From Stomoxys calcitrans (lineage: Eukaryota > Arthropoda > Insecta > Diptera > Muscidae), in assembly GCF_963082655.1 (NCBI RefSeq), contig NC_081553.1, forward strand, positions 36,591,509 to 36,655,508: a stretch of DNA of 64,000 nucleotides, read 5' to 3'. Of the stretch, positions 56,060-64,000 are shown piece after piece (the first letter of the stretch is position 1; the number at the start of each line of letters is the position of its first letter). Below the pieces are notes generated by a model. That model was given only the letters and a program-made list of their open reading frames with translations. It searched no databases and was not told where the DNA came from. The position numbers and the translations under genes are program-made.

Positions 56060-56290
56060 TTCATCATTCCATTAAGGAACAGGGGCAAACTTCTCACATA
56101 TCAATTATTGCTGTTCGATTCAAATTTAAGCTCTATAATAAGGAGACTCATTTTTATATCAAAGTCAGAACGTCACGCCGCAGTGCGACACCTGTTTGGA
56201 AAGAAGTTTTTACATGGCGTAGTAACTTACAAATGCCGGTAGGGTCATATGCGGATATGTTAACCTCTGCGCTACAGCGACCTCCATTAT
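56060..56290 (-). mobile_element. SINE with a central deletion
   Basis: 3' body (CCATTAAGGAACAGGGGCAA, CGCCGCAGTGCGACACCTGT, TTTTTACATGGCGTAGTAAC) is joined at about 56236 to the head (GGATATGTTAACCTCTGCGC, TACAGCGACC). The segment with the B box is missing. Confidence 0.8.
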
Positions 56291-56419
56291 AAAGGAAATC
56301 TGTAAAATAAAACTATTTCTACATTATTACTATTCTACATTATTATTCATGGTAAAATCATGATTATTATTATTATGACATGTTTATATATGTATGTTAA
56401 CATACTACAAAATTACGTC

Positions 56420-56520
56420 GGTATTCACAAAATTTAATGTGGATTTCAAATAGGTTTATTTGACAGATTTCCTTTATAAAAATAAACCTATTTAAAAGTT
56501 TTATGTTTTGTGAATAAGGT
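56420..56520. mobile_element. Short foldback element, better copy
   Basis: GTATTCACAAAATTTAATGT at the left and TTTTGTGAATAAGGT at the right, with inner TAGGTTTATTTGACAG / AATAAACCTATTTAAAAG inverted repeats. Same family as 12808-12922. Confidence 0.7.
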
Positions 56521-56860
56521 ACTTAGACTATTTACAAAGTCTTTCCGTTTCTCTCGATCATTTGCTGAATGTCTTAATTCGTCGATTAAACATTTGGTTT
56601 CTGCTGCTTTTGTTCTCCATGTATTTGTTCTGCCCCTGTTTCGTTGCCCTTGGAGATTCCACTGAAGGACTGAGTGCGGGATTTCGTCCTCGTTCTTTCC
56701 TAGTGTATGTACTAGCCATCCATACATTCGCTTGGTTATATCGCCAAGTAACAAAAAAATGTTGGCCAGTTATGTGTCATAATCTTTCGTTTGATATGTT
56801 TGGAGGCTACCATGATTTCAATATTCTTCTGTTTACGAACACTTGTTGTCTATTGATTAT

Positions 56861-57092
56861 CAGAATTCACTAACTGAAGGTTAGGTCATTTGCGAAAACA
56901 TAAAGTGTATAGGCCCCATGAACATCATTAAGGATGTCAAATCTGCCTATTGAAAATGTCATCAAATAGCAGAAAACGTAAAGAAAGAATGAATGTAAAA
57001 AGAGTTGACATCCTCAATGCCAAGTACTCCCAAAAATTAAAAAAAAATTATGTCGGCTGATCGCTTGGTATTACCTTATTCAGTGAATCCTG
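56861..57092. mobile_element. Short DNA transposon inserted in the LINE, 9-bp flanking repeat
   Basis: Ends CAGAATTCACTAACTGAAGG and CCTTATTCAGTGAATCCTG are inverted repeats. Flanks ATTGATTAT and ATTGCTTAT match 8 of 9. LINE protein sequence continues on both sides, so the limits are clear. Internal GACATCCTCAATGCCAAGTA is shared with 57719-58483. Confidence 0.82.
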
Positions 57093-57718
57093 ATTGCTTA
57101 TGGTGCTGGTTTAAGCCGGGTTTTAGATCCGTATAGTCAAATCGATTGAACACACGCATTAAATATTTTAATTTTTGTGCTAAGCATCTTCTGCCGTACC
57201 ACCACTTGTTGCTAATATCTGCCAAAGTATTTGAAGCGATCCACATTATCAACCTCAACATTATAGAATTTAAATCGTCCTCATTGTTTTCGTTTTGCTC
57301 TTATTTATCTTTATACCAACTTTAAGGTATTCTACGGGTAGCTTATTTAGTTTGGCCTGCATATCCGAATAAGTGGATATTAAAACAACTGGTCCCCGAG
57401 TTTGTTGAAAGTCCTCCGGTCTAATCCAGACGGTGCGGCGTCCAGCTTTTCGAAGGACCGTAGTTTATAGATAGATGGGAATAGTGTGCACTCCACTCGT
57501 GGAAGCAAAGGGCTTGCCAACACTGCCTTCAGGCAGTACTCTTGGCGTATTTCCACCGTGGATATTCATGATAATCGACACAATTATTGTGGCATTCCTT
57601 CGCTAAAGGTACATCCCATATGTAGGTTCTATTTAAGGCGTCGAATGCCTTTTGGTATTCTATGGATGCTAATACAAGACTAGCGTTCTTTCTGATGGGC
57701 CAGATCTACTATTGAATA

Positions 57719-58483
57719 CAGGATTCACTAATAGAAGGTTAGGTCACTTGCGTATACATAAAGTGGTTGGGCCCCATAAACATTATTAAGGATGTCAAAT
57801 CAAATCATATAGGAGAAAACGTAAACAAAATATGAATATAAAAAGAGAACAATTTGACATCCTCAATGCCAAGTACTGCCAAAAATGAAAAAAATGTATG
57901 TCGGCTGCTCGCTTGGCTTAACCCATGGCGAAACAATTAAATGCGGTCTCATTTGTACAACAACCACAAATCATATGGTGCAATCTGCCATCTTGTCATC
58001 AAGCTGATCGACGTTTTGCCAACACGCGCAAAGAAATTTGTGTGCGTGTGTGTATAGGTGTGCGTATGACTTAATTACCAGGTAGAGTACCGTAAACAGC
58101 TGAGTACAATTTTTTTCTTGTGATGTGCACTATCTATCAAGGAGTTTTGGTTGTGTATGTGTATAATAGTTAAGAACCGTAACACACACAAACAACGAAA
58201 ATAGCGCGAACTAGTAACACACAAAATCACAGTTGCACTAATCAGTAATTGAGACAGATAGTGCACTCAATATTTTCTTGTTGCGCAACTGCCTCTACTA
58301 ATAAATATATCTTGGGTGTTCGTACATGATCAGAGAATATGCGAGAAAGAAGATAACAACAAACAGAGGGCTCACAAAAATCTGACATCTTAATACCGTC
58401 AAACCTGGCCGCTGTTAACAGCTGTTCGCGTGAGACCACCTTTTTAAACCCGCCTAGGGATTAACCTTATTCCGTGAATCCTG
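57719..58483. mobile_element. Longer member of the CAGGATTCAC transposon family, carrying a hAT-like MITE
   Basis: Inverted ends CAGGATTCACTAATAGAAGG and ATAACC-like to CCGTGAATCCTG. It shares CCCCATAAACATTATTAAGG and GACATCCTCAATGCCAAGTA with the short member. It also includes repeat C (CATCTTGTCATCAAGCTGAT, AGAATATGCGAGAAAGAAGA), which places the copies at 22615 and 32030 in this family. The MITE at 58065-58314 is inserted in it. Confidence 0.75.
58065..58314 (-). mobile_element. hAT-like MITE with 8-bp target duplication
   Basis: Minus orientation, TATGACTTAATTACCAGGTA to ATAAATATATCTTG. Flanks GGTGTGCG (58057-58064) and GGTGTTCG (58315-58322) match 7 of 8. Inner repeats GTGCACTATCTATCAA / GACAGATAGTGCAC. 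Confidence 0.9.
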
Positions 58484-59030
58484 GCTTTTGTGGGATTTGT
58501 TTGCAGTGTTGAATTTTTGATGCGCGCGCATAGTATGTAACACTCCCTTTATACATTCTGTCGGTATACCGTCGTTTCCGGCCGCTCAACCGTTCTTCAA
58601 GGTATCAATTGCGGATTACATTTCTATGTGGGATGGGTTTCATTTGGAATATTGCTGTTCGTTGGATGCATCGTTGATATTTTCGAAATGATTTCTCCAA
58701 ACTTTCATTTGGGCGTCTTTCGCTATTGTGAGGCATCTTGTTTAATCCTCTACTGCTGTGGTGGTGCTCGATGCATTTGTATTGCTGAGTTCTCGTATGA
58801 GTTTGTAGAGGTGTCTGGTATTTCCTTTGTTTGCGCTTCATTTCCAAGTTTCTTAAAGTAACATTTTTTGATGCTCTTTATTTGTTTTCTTATTTTTTCG
58901 CTTATGCGTTTATATTCGTTCCTGAGTTCTTCTGCTCCCTATACATTTTCTTCGTCGAGCATTTTCTGCATAATGCCATTAAGTTTTTCTAAGAAGTCCC
59001 ATTATTAGATGATCAGTTTTGCAGAAATTT

Positions 59031-60024
59031 GTGAATACCGTTGTTTATCTTAAATTAAAAAAAAATGTTTTTTTTTAAACCAGGGGCTCAACTCTCTTTC
59101 TATAAGAACGTGAAACAATTTTTTCATTTTTGTTTTCATTTATAGCTTACACGTTATGTTTTCATGAAAACAATGTTTCATTCCACATTCAAATGAATCA
59201 TGATGCATGGTACAATGAAATGAAAGGTATCGTCACCAGCCCGGCTGTTTAAATATTGAGGAATTTCGGAGTTGTATCGTCCCAAATTTTAATGACAAAC
59301 AGTAACTTCAACTTTAAAATTGAAAACATTTGAAGAATTTAAAAAACAAATGTTTTGGGGTACAAATAGTTTTATTTAAAAAAAAAAAAAAAAAGACAGG
59401 CTGCCCTGGCCAAAATAAGTTATAAAATTTGCCTTTTTTGTAAACTAGCTGTTTCTCAAAACTTTATGGCTGGGATGTAGGAAACTTTGACAATTAGTTA
59501 GTAGACGTGTGGGATTACTTGAAAATGTTAAGAGCTTGGGATTCAGTGCGCTTTGCGATTTGAGAAATATGAGGAAACAAATTTTTTTATCTAAAAATTG
59601 TAAACTTTGGGACGCCTTTAACATTCACATTAGTTAATCAAAACAGGACTGCCGCAGCATTATGGGCGTTTAAATAAAATGAGAAAAAACAACTCCTGGA
59701 AAAAAGAAGAAAGAGTTATAAAGGAAATATGATGTTACATTTAAAAAAAAATCAAAATTTTGATTTGTTCGGAAATGGAAATCTGCACCATTTTTTTTTA
59801 ATTGTAAGGATTCTCAAAAGTTTTAAAAATTTTTACATGCTCATGGTGATCACATTTCAAGCCCCATGGATCAGCGTCTGGACCCACTAGGGTCCCCAAA
59901 TTTATACTTATTGGAAAACTCTTCAACATTGACTATGTTAAGTTTCCTGTGCATATTTCTATCCGTTCAAAAGTTCTACATCATTTTCAAGTGCCATTCA
60001 GAAATTCCATTATCCTAAAACTTC
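59031..60024. other. No gene seen; (A)n run at about 59379-59396
   Basis: AT-rich DNA with no coding frame or recognised repeat. The A-run followed by GACAGGCTGCCCTGGCC might be an old retroposed tail. Confidence 0.4.
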
Positions 60025-60175
60025 TCTACTAAGTGGTGTCGCCATGCGACATGCCGTTAGGATTCGACATAAAAAAGCAAGCCCTTTATTATTGAGCTTA
60101 GACCTTAATTGGACTGCACCCATTGATACGAGAGAAGTATCCCCTGTTCCGTAATGTAATATTCATAGGAAATTT
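60025..60175 (+). mobile_element. SINE, diverged 3' part
   Basis: ACTTCTCTACTAAGTGGTGT, CGCCATGCGACATGCCGTTA and GGACTGCACCCATTGATACG match the SINE body with many changes. Confidence 0.75.
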
Positions 60176-60268
60176 GGTTTAGAGTAGTATGAAATAAGAA
60201 ATATGCTCTTTTTAAAAACAGGCGTAGTGAAATCGTGTTCGAAATCCACTCGTGGTCTCTGGAGTAAT

Positions 60269-60523
60269 CAAGATATATTCATTTACAGGTATTGGCAGTT
60301 GCCCAACAACAAAATATTTGGTGCATTATCTGTCAAAATCAGTGATTAGTGCAACTCTGATTTTGTGTATGTAACTAGTTCGCGCCATTTTTCCTTCTTT
60401 GTGTGTGTTATGTTTCTCAACTATAATACACACATGCAACCAAATTCGTTGCCAGATAGTGCACTTCGCAAGAAAAAATTTTACTCATCTGTTTACGGTA
60501 CACTACCTGGTAACTATGTCATG
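60269..60523 (+). mobile_element. hAT-like MITE with 8-bp target duplication
   Basis: CAAGATATATTCATTTACAG to GGTAACTATGTCATG, flanked by GGAGTAAT (60261-60268) and GGAGCAAT (60524-60531), 7 of 8 matching. Confidence 0.92.
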
Positions 60524-60531
60524 GGAGCAAT

Positions 60532-61377
60532 CGAATAGAATTATTACTTGATATAAATAATTAAAACAAAAGTAAAAAACGAACGTTTTTGAGTGTAATT
60601 AAAAATGTAGAGTGTAATTAGAATATGAAATAAATGACTTCATACTTTTTCGCATTTAGGATTAAATTATGCAAATTAAATGGGCTACAAAAGGTTGAAA
60701 TGACTCAATTCATGGCCATCCGAATTTGGCAAAAAAATCCAAATTGTAGCCAAGGGAAGGCAACATCTAAAGAACAAATGATGCCAAATCATGGAGATAT
60801 GTAAGAAACGGTCATAAAATGCGGGTTATCTAGATTGACAGGTCAGTTGAAAAAAAATGTGATACGAATTCCAACTGCCACATTTGTTTGTGTAAAAATG
60901 ATTTTTATTGAATCAAATTGCATAAATATGTTGAAGTTATATAAATTTCAGAATCCATTCACTTTTGCTCGATATGACCACATTTTACCTCGACTTTTGC
61001 TCTGAGTTGGTTAAAAGAAAGTTGCAAGCTACGCGAATGTAACCCGCCGGTATTGTAGTCCATTTCCTAACAATGGCTTTCTTTAGCGCATCCATTCTTG
61101 GATGTTTTTAAGTCTTTACGTTGCTCTAAAAAGTCCATTTGATCTAAACCTCAAACGGCTCATGTCTACTGCCGTACCACCAAAGCTGCAAGTGGCTATT
61201 TTTTACATTCCCCCAAGATTTGGGTGGCCTATAATAATTTAACTGGTGGGCCTATTACTCGTCTTTTAGATGCTATTTTTGCAAAATTCGTACAGTCATG
61301 ATTGGAGCCATTTCATCCTTTTGTCGCCCATTTATTCTATGTAAATTAGCCCTAAACACGAAAAAGTTTCTATTTGT
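60532..61377. other. No gene seen
   Basis: 60650-60830 has frame-like fragments (GGCTACAAAAGGTTGAAATG, AAATCATGGAGATATGTAAG) that could be an old Tc1-like transposase, but no motif is secure. The rest shows nothing recognisable. Confidence 0.35.
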
Positions 61378-62290
61378 TTTTAATACCTTCCACCATAGGA
61401 TGTGGGTATACTAATTTCGTCATTCTGTTTGTAACACCTCGAAATATGCGTCTGAGACCCCATAAAGTATATATATTCTTGATCGTCATGTCATTTTAAG
61501 TCGATTTGGCCATGTCCGTCCGCCTGTCTGTCGAAAGCATGCTAACTTTCGAAGGAGTAAATCTAGCCGCTTTAAATTTTGCACAAATACTTTTTTATTA
61601 GTATAGGTCGGTTGGGATTGTAAATGGGCCAAATCGGTTCATGTTTTGATATATCTACCATATAAACCAATCTTGGGTCTTGACTTCTTGAGCCTCTAGG
61701 GGGCGCAGTTCTCGTCCGATTTGACTGAAATTTTGCACGTGGTGTTTTGGTATCACTTCCAATAAATGCGCTAAGTATGTTTCTAATCGGTTTATGTTTT
61801 GATATAGCTGCCATTTAAACCGATCTTGGGTCTTAACTTCTTGAGCTGCTTGAGCGCGCAATTCTCATCCGATTTGGCTGAAATTTTGCATGAGGTGTTT
61901 TGTTATGACTTCCAATAACTGTGCTTAGTATGACGCAAATCAGTACATTAACTGATATAGCTGCCATATAAACCGATCTGAGATCTTGACTTCTTGAGCC
62001 TCTAGAGGGCGCAATTCTCATCCGATTTGACATAAATTTTGCACAACGGCTTCTCTGATGATCTTCAACTCACGTGTCTAATATGGTCTGAATCGATCAA
62101 TAGCTCGATATAGATCTCCAATATAAACCGATCTCCCGATTTAGCTCGATACAATATAAACGGATCTCCCGATTTTGCTTCTTGAGCCCCTACAAGGCGC
62201 AATTCTTATCCAAATGAACTGAAATATTACGCAATGACTTCTACAATGTTCTACATTCATTTATGGTCCGAATCGGACTATAACTTGTTC
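61378..62290 (+). repeat. DINE-1/Helentron-like element, best-preserved 5' core, 3' end lost
   Basis: Starts TTAATACCTTCCACCATAGG, then TCATTCTGTTTGTAACACCT, GACCCCATAAAGTATATATA and TTCTTGATCGTC, then AAGTCGATTTGGCCATGTCC and GTCCGCCTGTCTGTC. This block is close to the 5' core I know from Drosophila DINE-1/INE-1 elements. Satellite units of the 147-bp type follow (ATATAGCTGCCATATAAACC, GATCTTGGGTCTTGACTTCT). Confidence 0.85.
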
Positions 62291-62343
62291 ATATTATAAT
62301 ACACTAAAATACTTACTTTTAACTATTGTTATTACTAGTAATA

Positions 62344-62538
62344 TTAAGTTACAATTCCATTCGATTCCTCCTGCTCCTTTCGAACAGCTGACACTCGATT
62401 ATGCACTCGTTTGCGAATGCCATAATCTCGAATTTCGATAGTACTTATTCGATAACGCATGCGGTAATGCCAAAACAAAAGTTTTTTAACAATAAATTGA
62501 TAGAAGGAAAATAACAATACTTCAACTATCACACTCAA
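62344..62538 (-). other. Possible terminal coding exon (weak)
   Basis: The minus strand is open for 64 codons, from a T-rich stretch ending GAG (a possible acceptor) to TAA at 62344. It reads as a hydrophobic segment (LLFSFYQFIVKKLLFWHY) followed by a basic/polar tail (RYRISTIEIRDYGIRKRVHN, then RVSAVRKEQEES). There is no Met at the open end and no family match from memory. The composition is more protein-like than other random frames nearby, so it could be the last exon of a gene extending to higher coordinates. It may equally be chance. Confidence 0.22.
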
Positions 62539-62539
62539 A

Positions 62540-63477
62540 AAAAAATAAACAATTTATTTGGGTTTTTTTGTCAATAAGTTCATTTTTTATTATATTTTCG
62601 AAAATACGTTGTTCTGTTTTATTTGTCTATCGACAGCCACATACATTCTAACGAATAGTTTGAAACTACACATCCACTGTTCAATAATATAAATAAATAA
62701 ATAATAAAGAAAAGTAATATGCCATGGTAGCGGATGTACAGGGCTGTCGTTAAGCAATTATATATGTGGATATATATATGAATGTATGACGTATGTATGT
62801 AAACTAATCATAAAATATAATATTATTATCTGCCATTCTCTCGGTTTTAACTACATTTACAAGTGTTATTTCCACTTTTATCGATTTGTTTGTTTTTCGT
62901 TAATTTCGCTTTTTTCACATTGTAAATTGAAACACAGACAACTATTAACATACTCATTTATAAAAAAGATATATAAGGTATGGCTTAAAAACAAAAAAAC
63001 TAATGCTACTATATAGGTATGTATGTAGTAGTCTAGTCTTCAAAAACAAAAACTTCAGATTAACAAACATTTTTCAATGCCGGACGCTGATTACACATAT
63101 ACACTTAGTATGTACACATGCATGACTACGAACCTAGGTATGTATGAAGGTAGTATGTATTTATTTTATATAATTCAGTTACTATTTAATTATTTGATGC
63201 TAATTGGAAATGTACAATTTTGTTTGTTATTGTTTGCTGGGATATATAGTTGTGATTTGTAATAGTTAACAGTTTTCTTTCTTCTGATTTAGTGTTCTTT
63301 GTTTATGGTAGATAGGTAACTAGGCATATGATGATATCGATGTTTATTATCATGGTAAGAATTGAGAAAATAATTTTATTCAGAGGCAGGTGCTGGTGAA
63401 TAAGCTATGATTGTTGGTATAGGAAACAAAAGATTTTCCTTCCCTCTGCTCTAAACTTCACTTCTGTTCCACCTTCT
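62540..63477. other. No gene seen; AT-rich DNA with TATATG-type short repeats
   Basis: Many GTATGTATG/TATATATG stretches (62760-62800, 63010-63160) and no coding signature. It could be a 3' UTR or intron of a gene outside the window. Confidence 0.4.
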
Positions 63478-63815
63478 CTTTGCCTTAAGTGACAGAAATG
63501 CCTAGGGACAACGGCGCCCTTCGCGCAGTTCTTAGAGATCTACAAATTTTGAGGCCCGATCTGTTTGGTGTTCTTTGCTGTCACGAGAAGCTTAGCTGCG
63601 AGCTACCAGGCGCGTCCATAGGTTGCGGATAGTGGAATGCTGCAACGACAGTCGCGGACAATCATCGGTATCGAGTGGAGAGTCTCAGTGAGAGGTCGGG
63701 TGGCACCGGCTTTTGCACAAAAACTGAGTGCCTACGCTGCTTGATATGACAAGGCGAGCTATTGGCGCCTTTAAATAACCAATGGACCCTCCGGTCCAGC
63801 GGCAATCAGTCCTGT
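63478..63815 (+). repeat. 390-bp repeat family B, copy 6 (3' end missing)
   Basis: TTTTGAGGCCCGATCTGTTT, TGTCACGAGAAGCTTAGCTG, GAGAGTCTCAGTGAGAGGTC and GACAAGGCGAGCTATTGGCG follow the family order. It ends before the hairpin and CAA tail. Confidence 0.82.
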
Positions 63816-64000
63816 TGATGATAGTTCCTCCCTTTTATAATCTCATGTTGTCAATATTAACATCCCAATTCTGAAAACTCCCTGGGAATAAACTCCCTGG
63901 GAATTAATTTCTCCCTCGAATAAAATCCTCCTATTCTGATTGAATGGAGAGAGGAAATTTTTGGGAGAGAGAATCTCGAATTTTCGAAAACAGCTGTTTT
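63816..64000. other. Short direct and inverted repeats near the window end
   Basis: ACTCCCTGGGAATAA and ACTCCCTGGGAATTA lie in tandem at 63877-63909, and related GGGAGAGAGAATCTCG follows at 63962. This may be the end of a further element cut by the window. Confidence 0.4.

Larger units (their letters stand above)
56490..59030 (-). pseudogene. Broken RTE-like LINE with two transposons inside
   Basis: Minus-strand order from 59030: KRISEKIRKQIKSIKKCYFK (link before RT, 58860-58930), then a stretch ending 58575. After an insert at 57719-58483 come ASIEYQKAFDALNRTYIWDV (RT, 57600-57690), EVDNVDRFKYFG (57220-57260) and TKIKIFNACVQSI (57150). After a second insert at 56861-57092 come FVNRRILKSW and GDITKRMYGWLVHTLGKNED followed by RNRGRTNTWR (56600-56750), the C-terminal tail. 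Stops and frameshifts are frequent. Confidence 0.8.

Overview
The window is nuclear DNA from a higher fly. AT-rich intergenic DNA is packed with diverged transposable elements, host genes are split by short and long GT-AG introns, and the proteins are insect-like. The style of the repeats (SINE with a tRNA-like head, satellite-filled DINE-like elements ending in a GC-rich hairpin) points to a muscid such as the stable fly Stomoxys. That species call is an inference from remembered sequence style, not from a search.

Only four host protein genes can be supported. (1) A single-exon gene at 17966-19630 (+) encodes a membrane-anchored protein with an ATP-grasp-like fold that appears to lack key catalytic motifs. 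(2) A four-exon gene at 23976-30264 (+) encodes an RNFT1/RNFT2-type multi-pass RING ubiquitin ligase. (3) An ARL6IP4 homologue at 30591-30995 (-) lies tail to tail with it. (4) A four-exon gene at 43895-48825 (+) encodes the TIA-1/TIAR homologue Rox8, with three RRMs and a Q/A-rich tail. The genes look like independent housekeeping genes, not a pathway.

Most of the rest is mobile DNA. 1-2.7 kb: a BEL/Pao retrotransposon remnant and a LINE. 2.7-16 kb: a mosaic of DINE-1/Helentron-like elements carrying ~150-bp satellite arrays, a pogo-like element, a mariner MITE, LINE pieces (one inverted as in twin priming) and SINEs. 21.6-23.5 kb: a deleted Tc1/mariner copy interrupted by a MITE with 8-bp target duplications. 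25.5-29.6 kb (first intron of the RNFT gene): a 390-bp repeat family, a 39-bp AT-rich array and a jockey-like LINE. 31-42 kb: more LINE, SINE and MITE fragments, including a SINE split by another repeat. 45-48 kb (large Rox8 intron): DINE, MITE and SINE copies. 51-62 kb: MITEs, DINE arrays and a broken LINE with two further transposons inside it. 63.5 kb: another copy of the 390-bp repeat.

The most interesting signal is the satellite-bearing element class. Three satellite types share the same modular core, sit between recurrent ends that resemble DINE-1, and in two places have a partner sequence in this window representing the empty insertion site. I found no host gene cluster or defence-like system that would count as a new biological pathway.
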